Positions 24,105-33,140 of a DNA stretch of 64,000 nucleotides are shown in pieces. The stretch spans positions 682,001-746,000 of the forward strand of contig SFVX01000001.1 in the NCBI GenBank assembly GCA_004561445.1, in the 5' to 3' direction. Source of the stretch: a bacterium (GTDB lineage: Bacteria; Patescibacteriota; Saccharimonadia; Saccharimonadales; Saccharimonadaceae). The number at the start of each line of letters is the position of its first letter. Within the stretch, counting starts at the first letter, position 1. Made by a program: the position numbers and the translations under genes. Under the pieces are notes generated by a model. The model was not told the DNA's origin. It saw only the letters and a program-made list of their open reading frames with translations, and made no database searches.

Positions 24105-24159
24105 CTTCAAGGATATTCTTCTCAATTTAATGCACAAATAGCGGATTAAACCCTAATAA

Positions 24160-24837
24160 TTAATAGTTTTCTTTTCTAATTTCGAAATAGCTGCGCGGAT
24201 GAGCGCAAACCGGGCAGATCTCAGGGGCTTTAGTGCCAACAATAATGTGGCCGCAGTTGCGGCATTCCCACACCTTTACCTCGCTCTTTTCAAAGACAGC
24301 GGCGGTTTCGACATTCTTAAGCAATGCACGATAGCGCTCTTCGTGGGTTTTCTCGATTGCGCCAACCATGCGAAACTTAGCGGCAAGCTCTGGGAATCCC
24401 TCCTCTTCGGCAGTCTTTGCAAAGCCCTCGTACATATCGGTCCACTCGTAGTTTTCACCATCAGCAGCGGCGGCGAGGTTTGCGGCGGTATCGCCAATGC
24501 CGTTGAGTTCTTTGAACCACATCTTAGCGTGTTCTTTTTCGTTGTCTGCGGTCTGATTAAAGATAGCAGCGATTTGTTCGAAGCCTTCTTTCTTAGCAAC
24601 GGAAGCAAAGTAGGTATACTTGTTTCTTGCGCCAGATTCGCCGCTAAAGGCAGCCTGAAGGTTCTTTTCGGTCTGAGTGCCAGCATACTTGTTAGCGCTA
24701 GCTTCAGCCTTTGCTTCGACCTTATCAGCGACTAGCTCGAGATTTTCACCTTTTGCACCACAGACAGGACATACAGGTTCTTCGCCGTCTTTAACCTCGA
24801 AAATTTCACCACATAATTTGCATTTATATTTAGTCAT
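24160..24837 (-). CDS. Rubrerythrin with rubredoxin domains at both ends
   Basis: 225 aa. The N-terminus has a rubredoxin-like zinc/iron knuckle (C6, C9, C23, C26), the centre (about 52-175) is the ferritin-like diiron domain with FSGESGARNKY and IEKTHEERYR motifs, and the C-terminus repeats a rubredoxin centre (C192, C195, C208, C211). Such proteins reduce hydrogen peroxide using electrons from rubredoxin-type donors. Its operon partner upstream is a flavin reductase fused to rubredoxin, which could be the donor. AAAGGGG precedes the ATG. Final gene of a three-gene redox operon. Confidence 0.9.
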   Translation of the reverse strand: MTKYKCKLCGEIFEVKDGEEPVCPVCGAKGENLELVADKVEAKAEASANKYAGTQTEKNLQAAFSGESGARNKYTYFASVAKKEGFEQIAAIFNQTADNEKEHAKMWFKELNGIGDTAANLAAAADGENYEWTDMYEGFAKTAEEEGFPELAAKFRMVGAIEKTHEERYRALLKNVETAAVFEKSEVKVWECRNCGHIIVGTKAPEICPVCAHPRSYFEIRKENY

Positions 24838-24865
24838 TAGTTTCCCCTTTCAATACGTAAAATTA

Positions 24866-25495
24866 TTATAAAATGATTTTCTCAAAATCTGAGGCCGGAT
24901 GTTTGCACAGTGGGCAAGTAAAATCTGCCGGAAGCTCCTCGCCAACATATATATATCCACAAATTTTGCAGCGCCAGGCAACTTTGCCCTTGTTTGCGGA
25001 CTGCTCGGTTTTCGGCTCAGCTTTTGGCTTTATATTGGCATGATAATAAGCATAAGTCGCAGATGGGGCCTTGGACAATACTTCCATTGCGTCGACTTTC
25101 GCAATAAACATTGTATGCGAGCCAAGATCGATTGCCTGCTCGACGGTTGCGCTAATATACGAGTTCACGCCTTCGGTAGTGTAATAGATGCCGTTAGCAC
25201 TACGTTTGCAGGCGGAGTAGCCACCAAATTTATCAACTTCTTTACCGGACTGGAAGCCAAAATGTTTAAAGATATCGAAGTTTGCGTCTTCGCTGAGGAT
25301 TGAGATATTAAACTTGCCACTCTTTTTGATTAGCTCGGTCGTGTAATTAGCGTTATTTACCGTAATACTGATGCGGTTTGGCTCGGAAGTAACTTGGCCA
25401 GCAGTATTAATAATGCAGCCATTGTCTTTACCTTCAAAGCTAGTCGTAAGCACAAATAAACCGTAGCTGAGGTTATACATTACTTTATGATCCAT
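24866..25495 (-). CDS. Flavin reductase fused to rubredoxin (Hrb-like)
   Basis: 209 aa from ATG 25495 (AGGAG 5 nt upstream; GTG at 25501 rejected). Residues 1-150 are a flavin reductase-like FMN-binding domain (NCIINTAGQVTSEP-type segment, SGKFNISILSED, HFGFQSGKEVDKF). Residues 170-209 are a rubredoxin with CKICGYIYVGEE and CPLCKHP, giving four Cys ligands. This matches high-molecular-weight rubredoxins that pass NAD(P)H electrons to rubrerythrins or flavodiiron proteins. It sits between an SDR and a rubrerythrin. Confidence 0.88.
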   Translation of the reverse strand: MDHKVMYNLSYGLFVLTTSFEGKDNGCIINTAGQVTSEPNRISITVNNANYTTELIKKSGKFNISILSEDANFDIFKHFGFQSGKEVDKFGGYSACKRSANGIYYTTEGVNSYISATVEQAIDLGSHTMFIAKVDAMEVLSKAPSATYAYYHANIKPKAEPKTEQSANKGKVAWRCKICGYIYVGEELPADFTCPLCKHPASDFEKIIL

Positions 25496-25503
25496 ACGCA
25501 CTC

Positions 25504-26241
25504 CTAGGCTCTTGCTGCCCCGTCAACTTGCAAAACTTCACCAGTCACATAGCTTGCAAGGTCGCTAGCAAGATAAAGATAGGCGTTCGCGACATCGGTT
25601 GGCTCGCCGACACGACCAAGTGGAATCTCTTCAGAAATTTTATTGACAAGCTCCTTTGGCAAAGCGGCCACCATATCGGTATTTGTAACGCCAGGTGCAA
25701 CCGCATTTACGCGAATATTATCCTTAGCAAGCTCGCGCGCGAGTGATTTTGTTAAACCATTTACAGCAAACTTTGAAGTCGGGTAGCCACAGCCAGATGG
25801 CTGACCATAGATACTTACCATTGAGCTGGCATTGATAATGACGCCGCCACCTTGTTCTTTCATGATTTTGGCGGCAGACTGAGCGCATACGAATACGCCT
25901 TTAACGTTAAGATCCATAATCTTCGTAAATTCATCAAGTGTATAGTCGTAGATGCTGGTCCTTGAAGAAATTCCTGCATTGTTAACGAGGATGTCTAAAC
26001 TTCCAAATTTTTCTTTTACCGACGCGAACGCTTTGTCGACTTCTTCCGGCGAGCAAAGATTTGGGCAGATTCCCATGATACTATTTTTATATTCGGAGAG
26101 TTCCGATAATGCCTTGTCTACAGTTTCTTGTCTTGAGCCGGCGATGGCGACTTTTGCGCCATTTTCTAGATATGTCTTGACGATAGCTAGGCCAATACCT
26201 CGAGTCCCCCCAGTAACAATTGCTACTTTTCCTTTAAGCAT
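25504..26241 (-). CDS. SDR-family oxidoreductase (FabG-like)
   Basis: 245 aa classical short-chain dehydrogenase. Visible are the cofactor loop TGGTRGIG (10-17), NNAG near 88, catalytic Ser in NASSMVS, and YPTSK with catalytic Tyr and Lys. The residue after the second strand is Ser-Arg, which favours NADP. It looks like FabG, but fatty-acid synthesis genes are not visible, so the substrate is open. AGGAGGAG lies 4 nt before the ATG and a TATAAT lies about 30 nt upstream; it is the first gene of the redox operon. Confidence 0.88.
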   Translation of the reverse strand: MLKGKVAIVTGGTRGIGLAIVKTYLENGAKVAIAGSRQETVDKALSELSEYKNSIMGICPNLCSPEEVDKAFASVKEKFGSLDILVNNAGISSRTSIYDYTLDEFTKIMDLNVKGVFVCAQSAAKIMKEQGGGVIINASSMVSIYGQPSGCGYPTSKFAVNGLTKSLARELAKDNIRVNAVAPGVTNTDMVAALPKELVNKISEEIPLGRVGEPTDVANAYLYLASDLASYVTGEVLQVDGAARA

Positions 26242-26318
26242 TTTTCTCCTCCTGTTTTATATAAAATTATATAGCATCATATTTATAAAAATAGGCATAA
26301 TTTTTGCGGAAAATCATA

Positions 26319-26324
26319 TAAAAT
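26319..26324 (+). promoter_or_regulatory. -10 box, leaderless start
   Basis: TAAAAT ending 6 nt before the ATG at 26331. Confidence 0.5.
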
Positions 26325-26330
26325 AAAAGT

Positions 26331-27131
26331 ATGAGCAATATGGGCTGGGAGGACTCGGAGATTAACTCTCCTGATGCCGATAATAAGTCGGATGTTATTT
26401 TTGAGTCTTCGCAAATCAAAGAAGGCGATCATTCAGATTTTTTTGTAAACGTCCAGGGCGACGAGGCACGTAAACGTGCTGAGAAGCGTCAACAAGAGGC
26501 TCACGATAGAGTCCTCGAGAAACATCGCAAGCAATTCCAAAATGATCTAAGAAATAAAGAGAAAGCAATCATTCGTGCCGAGAAACGTGCCGAGCGAAAA
26601 GAAAAATTGCTGGCCTTTAGTGAATGGTTGGGCAGACATAAAAAGAAGTTAATTTTTTGTGTCCTCGTATTGCTCGTTGGCGCTTCAAGCTATATAGCAG
26701 GCCCAAGGATTAATATGTTGCTACGCCCGACATTAACTGATGGACAAATCGCTGCGAAAAATTTTGACGACAATGCTGAACTTGTTGCTGAAAGTATTTA
26801 TGAAATATTTGACAAATATGATGTAGATAGTGATGATCCATCGCAATTAGATAATATTTATAATGAAGCAGATAGGTTTATTGAGGACATTGAAGAAGAT
26901 AAGAAGTTTTCTGCCTATATCTATTATGGCATCTTTACGCTTGCACGGGGCGACTTTGAAAAGACAAAGGCTATTACAGATGAATTAGATAAGTTTGATC
27001 GTAGCGATATGGAAGATTATTCATATTATTCTCTTTTATCTAGCTATTATTCTTCAATTAACGATTATAAAACAGCATTAGAGTATGCAAATAAAGCAAA
27101 TGAGTACAATCCAGAGGAGTATACAGAATGA
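26331..27131 (+). CDS. Membrane protein with TPR-like C-terminus
   Basis: 266 aa. An acidic start (about 1-45) is followed by a highly charged helix (about 46-100, repeats of AEKR), one transmembrane helix (about 108-126) and a C-terminal region with paired helices like TPRs (YIYYGIFTLARGDFEKTKAI, then NDYKTALEYANKANEYNP). With many Lys/Arg before the helix, the C-terminus should be outside. Its stop overlaps the start of the giant secreted protein (ATGA), so it may serve that protein's export or display. Confidence 0.65.
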   Translation: MSNMGWEDSEINSPDADNKSDVIFESSQIKEGDHSDFFVNVQGDEARKRAEKRQQEAHDRVLEKHRKQFQNDLRNKEKAIIRAEKRAERKEKLLAFSEWLGRHKKKLIFCVLVLLVGASSYIAGPRINMLLRPTLTDGQIAAKNFDDNAELVAESIYEIFDKYDVDSDDPSQLDNIYNEADRFIEDIEEDKKFSAYIYYGIFTLARGDFEKTKAITDELDKFDRSDMEDYSYYSLLSSYYSSINDYKTALEYANKANEYNPEEYTE

Positions 27132-30100
27132 AGAAAAATAATCTCTTAAGGGTTTCATGTTTATTGCTTTCAACTCTTCTTTTAGGCATTTGCTCTAGTA
27201 ATGTATACGCTGGTTCTGGAGGAGATCAAGGTGGTGGCACTAATACAGGTGGTAAATGTACGCCAAACAACGGCCTTAATGCGTGGCCGACTAGCTTAGG
27301 TTCTTATTGTCAATATGCCGGTATGGGCTGGGTCCACTATGAATACACGACTACAAATAAGGTAACCATCCCTTTTATTGCAACTGGAGGAAATGCAGGC
27401 TCCGTTATTAATATTTCTTCCGAATGCGTAAGCTATGGTGGCTTTTATAAATTTAGCTTTTTTGCGCGTAAGAATGGCTCTAAGACCGTCGGAAATACTA
27501 CGGTGACATGGAATGGAACAGGTGGCGGCGGAACGCCAAGACGATCGGATTTTAATGCACTTATAGACACTAATGTTAATACTGTAAGCGCTGGCGCTAA
27601 CGGAGCTCAGAAATTTTATGTTGACGGAAATCTTGTTGCCGTATCTAGAGACGCTATTACGGACAGTACTGCTAAGAGTTATTACGCCAAGTTTCTCGAA
27701 TACTCCGGTAAGCCTGATATGTGGAATACGAATTTAAGTTACTTCTGCTATGGCAAAAACATGGATAAGGCTACTTTTGATGGCAGAATTAGTAATGCGA
27801 CCGTCAATGGGAGCAATGCTTCGAATAACAGTACAGTTACTGTTTCTAGCGACTCTGCCACTGTTACTTTTACGAATCAATTGAAGCGTAATGACGGGGG
27901 TCCGGCTACTGGTATTTATGGCCGTTGGAAAATTGATGGTGGTGGCGAAAATTCGAAGATATTCTCCCCGAACTCGGGCTGGATTTCTCTTACTACTCCT
28001 GTGGTCAGGAAGACAGTGGATCTTCCTGCGGGTAGCGATGAAATCGTATTTGAAGACATGACTTACTCAAAGGAAGTAGATGGTGATAACTCCGTAACTT
28101 CATGGGCGAAGGTTCCTCAAACTTGTAACCTGACTGGAGGAACTGAGGGTCGTTACTGCGTTAAGTTAACGCGTAACATGCCCCAGGTTTCTGGCGCAGT
28201 CGATGTATCTGTTACGACAGACCATGCAACGAATTCCATTAATCCATCTGGCGCAGTATCGTCAACAAACGGTTCATATACGGTTAAATTTCAACATACG
28301 GTTTCTCGTGGCAGTGATGGCGCTGGAGGATCTGTCAGTATTAGGTATTCTACGAGCCCTTCTGCATCCAGTAATAGAGGTTCTACTATTTCGGAAGGCG
28401 GTGGTACTGCTCGAAGTGGGACTAAGAGTGCTAGAGAGAGGCAGAAGGTTATAGCCGTCCCATATAGTACAGAGGTTATTAGGGGCACGCTTTTTCCTGG
28501 AGAATCAAGAACCTTTTGCCAGGATTTATCATATAGCTATACAACTTGGCATACTAAATATGTATGGACCGGTAAGAAATGGAAGAAGAAAAGATACTCG
28601 GTAAATCACAGTGGTTCTGGTCACCGTTGTGCTACGGTTTCTCGTCCAAATAACCTAAAGTGCGCAATTGATGGGCAAAGTTATGGTATTGATGCTGGTA
28701 AAAATACTGCTCGAATGAAGGTCATTAATAGAACGAATAACACGAGCTCGTCGGCTACTTTCTCTGGTAACCCTTCCGTGTGGGCGAAGCCGACCGATTT
28801 AATTCGTTATGAATACGAGGTCTGTGCGTCTGGGCAGCTCCATGACGATTATTATTCATGGGGAGGAGGGAGTAAATCATCGTACGTCTTTACGGGTAGT
28901 AACACGACGAGTAGTTATCCGAATAGGTATTTATTCCCGAGCGATTTAGGTACAGGGTTACAGCCTTACACAGCATTATTTGGTTATAGTTCGACTAGTT
29001 TTGGTGGACAGAGTCCGTATGAAAATGACTTTGCGTCTCCTACAGTTAATACGCTTGGCTGTGGTTTAAGTAATCCTGGCCAGTACTATCAGATTCCAGC
29101 TCTTCATAACTCTAGTAACTGTCGCTCTCAAGAATATATCGGCCGCAGATCAGATGCTGGTAGCGTGATAAGCCAAACTCTTGCCTATACTGCAAAACCT
29201 GGCAGTGGGAATAATACAATTAAAGGTGACGTGAAAGTGCCATACAATTATTACTTGCACGCTAATCCTCAATCGAATAATCCGAAGAATGTCCCAGTTA
29301 ATGCCGATAATAGCTTTAATATGACCTATAAAGTGAATGTTAAGCCTCGTTGTAATGTTCAAGTTCAAGGTAACTGTAACGCTACGAGTAACGAGTACCA
29401 GACCTATCCAAAGACGACAAAATACCGTATATACTCATGGCTAGTAGACCGTAATTACTCTGAAGCTCAGTTGAAGAACGAACTTGGTACTGAGATTCGC
29501 GACCATACGACGAACGAATTGATTGGATATTTAACATCCGATCCAGCCAGCAATAGAAATAAATTTACAATCAATAAATCTGGTGATGATTTGTTTGGTT
29601 CTGAAGGCTTGTCTGTTACGATTTCTACGGATGGCAGTTCTAAGATTACGGTACCACACAATGCGCCAATTGGCTCTAAGATATGCGTTGCGCTTGCAGT
29701 CTGGCCGTCAGATAGCCACGATGTTCCGAGTGGTGCTGTTATCAACGACGGTTCTCAGAGTGTAGCTTTAACGAATCGTTCTAATAGCAGCCTTTGGCGT
29801 AGCTCGAAGCCAAACTGCTACACAGTTGGCAAGAAGCCGAGTATTTCTATCAAGAATGGTCCACTTTATGCTTACAATGGTGTGACTGCGTCTGCATTTA
29901 TGCGCAAACCTGGTGGCGTAGCGCAAGAATACCTATTTGGATCTTGGTCTGAATACAATGCACTTTCGAGCCGTTCAACTATCATCGGCCTTAGCTCTGG
30001 TGCTGGGCTCGCTGGCGGTACAACCAACTTCCCTGCCGATTCTAATGCGCGCGTCTGTCGATTCTCTAGTATGACGCTAGCAAATACTGATTGTTCAGCA

Positions 30101-31018
30101 GGCAATGTAGGAAAAGTGACACTGAGTAACTCTGCAACAACTTCGCCAAAGAATATGCTTGAGCAGATTATGACGCGTTATACTGCAACGATAGACTCGC
30201 AAGGAAATGCAATTGAGGGCCTTGCCGATGGCTCAGAAGTGGACCTCAAGGGTATGTGTAAATATGACGAGAGAGCGGGAACTTATATTCCAACCAATAC
30301 TGCCGATCGCGGCAACTATCATTGCTTAAATAATGGTGCATCTTATATCTCTTCATCGGGAACTCTAAAATTTACCGATGATATTCCTGGTGGCGGACGT
30401 AACGGCATAACTCGCGTATGGCACATTCAACATAATGACGACCAGTATGGTACAGGCACTTACGTAGTAAGAGCTAAGAAGATTATCGTCAACCGCGATA
30501 TTCGCTACGGAACAGAATCTTACGAAAATACCAATGATGGTCACAGCAAGACGATCTTTCAGTCACTCGCTGAGATGCCGCAAGTTCTCTTGATTGCGGA
30601 CGAGATTGTGATTGGCGAGAGCGTGCGCAACCTTGATGCGTGGCTAATCGCAGACAAGATTGATACTTGCGGTATAAGTTACGACAATAAACCTCTCTCG
30701 ACCGAAGAGATTAACTCAAAAGTCTGTAACAAACAATTGCATATCAACGGTCCAGTATTCACGAAGAATCTGTATCTAAATCGCACATTCGGTGCTGGCG
30801 GTGATAGCCAGATTGCGCACGACGCTGGCGGTGATCAATATTGGGTGACCCTATCCGAGAACGGCACCGGAAACTTTGGCACGGATAAGAACGTGATTGC
30901 TCAGCCGGCTGAAGTATTCACGATTAGCCCAGAAGTTTATATGTGGGCTTATGCCGAAGGCACGCGCTTCTCGCAGGCAACGACAACTTACCAACGAGAA
31001 TTGCCGACCAGGTACTAA
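27128..31018 (+). CDS. Giant secreted surface protein
   Basis: 1296 aa with an N-terminal signal peptide (about 1-28, ending VYA before GSGG). The body is rich in Ser, Thr, Asn and Gly with scattered cysteines, and looks beta-sandwich-like; two parts share the pattern NNSTVTVSSDSATVTF and GSYTVKFQHTVSRG, suggesting tandem Ig-like domains. Residues about 1120-1240 (IIVNRDIRYGTESYE, LLIADEIVIGESVRNLDAWLIAD) form a distinct C-terminal domain. There is no sorting signal or C-terminal helix, so attachment to the cell is not explained. A role in host contact is inference. It ends at a strong terminator. Confidence 0.75.
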   Translation: MKKNNLLRVSCLLLSTLLLGICSSNVYAGSGGDQGGGTNTGGKCTPNNGLNAWPTSLGSYCQYAGMGWVHYEYTTTNKVTIPFIATGGNAGSVINISSECVSYGGFYKFSFFARKNGSKTVGNTTVTWNGTGGGGTPRRSDFNALIDTNVNTVSAGANGAQKFYVDGNLVAVSRDAITDSTAKSYYAKFLEYSGKPDMWNTNLSYFCYGKNMDKATFDGRISNATVNGSNASNNSTVTVSSDSATVTFTNQLKRNDGGPATGIYGRWKIDGGGENSKIFSPNSGWISLTTPVVRKTVDLPAGSDEIVFEDMTYSKEVDGDNSVTSWAKVPQTCNLTGGTEGRYCVKLTRNMPQVSGAVDVSVTTDHATNSINPSGAVSSTNGSYTVKFQHTVSRGSDGAGGSVSIRYSTSPSASSNRGSTISEGGGTARSGTKSARERQKVIAVPYSTEVIRGTLFPGESRTFCQDLSYSYTTWHTKYVWTGKKWKKKRYSVNHSGSGHRCATVSRPNNLKCAIDGQSYGIDAGKNTARMKVINRTNNTSSSATFSGNPSVWAKPTDLIRYEYEVCASGQLHDDYYSWGGGSKSSYVFTGSNTTSSYPNRYLFPSDLGTGLQPYTALFGYSSTSFGGQSPYENDFASPTVNTLGCGLSNPGQYYQIPALHNSSNCRSQEYIGRRSDAGSVISQTLAYTAKPGSGNNTIKGDVKVPYNYYLHANPQSNNPKNVPVNADNSFNMTYKVNVKPRCNVQVQGNCNATSNEYQTYPKTTKYRIYSWLVDRNYSEAQLKNELGTEIRDHTTNELIGYLTSDPASNRNKFTINKSGDDLFGSEGLSVTISTDGSSKITVPHNAPIGSKICVALAVWPSDSHDVPSGAVINDGSQSVALTNRSNSSLWRSSKPNCYTVGKKPSISIKNGPLYAYNGVTASAFMRKPGGVAQEYLFGSWSEYNALSSRSTIIGLSSGAGLAGGTTNFPADSNARVCRFSSMTLANTDCSAGNVGKVTLSNSATTSPKNMLEQIMTRYTATIDSQGNAIEGLADGSEVDLKGMCKYDERAGTYIPTNTADRGNYHCLNNGASYISSSGTLKFTDDIPGGGRNGITRVWHIQHNDDQYGTGTYVVRAKKIIVNRDIRYGTESYENTNDGHSKTIFQSLAEMPQVLLIADEIVIGESVRNLDAWLIADKIDTCGISYDNKPLSTEEINSKVCNKQLHINGPVFTKNLYLNRTFGAGGDSQIAHDAGGDQYWVTLSENGTGNFGTDKNVIAQPAEVFTISPEVYMWAYAEGTRFSQATTTYQRELPTRY

Positions 31019-31026
31019 ATACCTTA

Positions 31027-31053
31027 AAAATATCCCCTCGGGGGTATTTTTTA
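31027..31053 (+). terminator. Intrinsic terminator after giant secreted gene
   Basis: AAATATCCC/GGGGTATTT stem around CTCG, then T-run. Confidence 0.75.
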
Positions 31054-31114
31054 AGCTTTCTCACAGTTTAGATATAGTATACTTAAACTAACAATAAACA
31101 TAAGAGAGGTAATA

Positions 31115-33094
31115 ATGAAAAAAACGAGTGGAAAGAAGCTCGCCAAAATTGCCGGAAGCGTGCTTCTTGTGATTTTTGCAGCTGTTTTTGTGATCGTTTC
31201 CGCAGCTGCTGATGTTTTTCATGTACACGAAGCGCTCGCAATCGATCAAAAGCTTGCCGTAAATATGCCGCAGCAGACGGAATTTACAAAAGAATATATT
31301 CGCAATTCTGGCGAACATGTCTTTTTGAATCCTTACGGCATTTCCCCACTGACGGCCGTAATCTACTTCACGACTGACGACGAGGTAGCGCCAAAGGTAG
31401 AAGTTGAAGGCAAGGATGAGAATACGAATGTCGAGTTTGAGTTTAACGCTGCGCGCGAGCATTTCTTGCCAATATATGGTTTATACGCCAACAAAGAAAA
31501 TATCGTAAAAGTTAGCTACGGCGATAAGACCGATGAATACAAGATCAAAACTGAAGCCTTGCCAGAGGATATGGTTTTGCCAGAATATGTAAAGGCAGAG
31601 CGTGAGAAGCTTGGGCAGGATTGGTATTTTGTTTCGCCGGCCGCGCGTGGATATACGACAGCCTATGACGTGAATGGTGATGTACGCTGGTTCTTCTCGC
31701 AGACTGCGTCTTGGAATATTGGGCGTCTAAATAATGGTCATTTGCTGGTCGGTACAGACCGCATCGTTGGAAAGCCATATTATAATAGTGGCTTATATGA
31801 AATGGATCTTCTAGGCAAGATTTATACCGAATACAAGCTTCCTGGCGGTTACCATCATGATAATGATGAGCTGCCAAACGGCAATCTTTTGGTCGGTACT
31901 GAAGATTTAACTGATAATAGCTCTACAGTAGAAGATATGGTAGTCGAGCTAGATCGCAAGACTGGCGAAGTTGTAAAGACTTTTGATCTTAAGAAGGTCT
32001 TGCCGCAGGTGAATACCGGCAACGAAGACTGGTCGAGCGAGGACTGGTTCCATAATAACGCAATCTGGTATGATGACGACACGAAGTCGATTACGCTCTC
32101 TGGTCGCCATATGGATGCAGTAATCAACATCTCTTACGAAACTGGCGAGCTAAACTGGATTATTGGTGATAAGACTGGTTGGCCAGAAGAATATCAAAAG
32201 TACTTCTTTAAGCCTGTTGGCGATGGTGAATTTGGCTGGCAATGGTTCCAACATGCGGCGATGATTACTCCAGAAGGATATGTCTTTGTTTTTGATAATG
32301 GTAATAATAAATCCAAGATTGAAGATGAGCGCGTGGCGGCAAAAGATAGCTACTCGCGTGGCGTAATGTATAAGATTGATACTGAGAAGATGGAGATTGA
32401 GCAGGTCTGGCAGTATGGCAAAGAACGTGGCTCAGACTTTTATTCGCCATATATCTCCGATGTTGATTATATTGCGAAGAATCATTATCTAATTCACTCC
32501 GGCGGCATTTCGTTTAAAGATGGCGAGGTGCAGAATAAGCCAGCCACTATTGCAAAATCCGATAAATTACTCTCAGATACCGTAGAATTAATTGATGATG
32601 AAGTTGTTTTTGAGATTAAGCTCCCGACTAACAATTATCGGGCCGAGAAGATGTTTGCGTATACTGACGCGGACAAATCTGGCATGAACGACGATAAAAT
32701 GCAGCGACTTGGCAGTCTTGGTGAGACCTCGGTCGAAGAAAAGAAGTCTGGCCTCTATCTCAAGGACTTTTCCGACATGAGTGAGATTGCCGACCATAAT
32801 GTTGAGATTACGAATCAGGGCGATCGTCTTGTGGTAAGTGGCCAATTTAAAGAAGGCACGAATGTACGCTTGGTGCTCGTAAAAGGCTTTGAGCAACGTT
32901 ATTATAAGATTCGTATCAACAACCAAGTCCATGCTGCGATGTGTATTGCTGTCTTCAATGAAGACGAAAACTCGGACAGCGAAGAAATTAACGTTGCACG
33001 TTATGTAAATGCCGAAGGGCTGAGCGGAACTTATAAACTTTATCTTGAGGTTTATGATAAAACCTATGACACTGGAAAAAGCGTAAAGTTCTAG
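31115..33094 (+). CDS. Membrane-anchored arylsulfotransferase (ASST-like)
   Basis: 659 aa. A basic start and one transmembrane helix (about 12-34) place the enzyme outside. An Ig-like segment (about 50-140) precedes a beta-propeller of the ASST family: WNIGRLNNGHLLVG, YEMDLLGKI, HHDNDELPNGNLLV, DWFHNNAIWYDDD, SLSGRHMDAVINI-type blades and a QHAAMITPEGYVFVFDNG stretch. Histidines in HNN and SGRH are candidates for the sulfated catalytic residue. Family enzymes move sulfate between phenolic compounds. GAGAGGT lies 5-6 nt before the ATG and TATACT about 35 nt upstream, so this gene is leadered. Confidence 0.8.
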   Translation: MKKTSGKKLAKIAGSVLLVIFAAVFVIVSAAADVFHVHEALAIDQKLAVNMPQQTEFTKEYIRNSGEHVFLNPYGISPLTAVIYFTTDDEVAPKVEVEGKDENTNVEFEFNAAREHFLPIYGLYANKENIVKVSYGDKTDEYKIKTEALPEDMVLPEYVKAEREKLGQDWYFVSPAARGYTTAYDVNGDVRWFFSQTASWNIGRLNNGHLLVGTDRIVGKPYYNSGLYEMDLLGKIYTEYKLPGGYHHDNDELPNGNLLVGTEDLTDNSSTVEDMVVELDRKTGEVVKTFDLKKVLPQVNTGNEDWSSEDWFHNNAIWYDDDTKSITLSGRHMDAVINISYETGELNWIIGDKTGWPEEYQKYFFKPVGDGEFGWQWFQHAAMITPEGYVFVFDNGNNKSKIEDERVAAKDSYSRGVMYKIDTEKMEIEQVWQYGKERGSDFYSPYISDVDYIAKNHYLIHSGGISFKDGEVQNKPATIAKSDKLLSDTVELIDDEVVFEIKLPTNNYRAEKMFAYTDADKSGMNDDKMQRLGSLGETSVEEKKSGLYLKDFSDMSEIADHNVEITNQGDRLVVSGQFKEGTNVRLVLVKGFEQRYYKIRINNQVHAAMCIAVFNEDENSDSEEINVARYVNAEGLSGTYKLYLEVYDKTYDTGKSVKF

Positions 33095-33107
33095 AATCCT
33101 CGCAACA

Positions 33108-33138
33108 TAAAAAGGACCCCGCAGTTGCGGGGCCTTTT
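33108..33138. terminator. Bidirectional terminator
   Basis: AAAGG-CCCCGCA pairs with TGCGGGG-CCTTTT; serves both the sulfotransferase and the convergent NTPase gene. Confidence 0.8.
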
Positions 33139-33140
33139 GT

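Noticed and set aside
10075..24160. Direct repeat of the tRNA-Ala 3' end as att site
   Set aside because: Looked for the tRNA 3' end sequence near the island's right border and did not see it; integration by a tyrosine recombinase is therefore not claimed.
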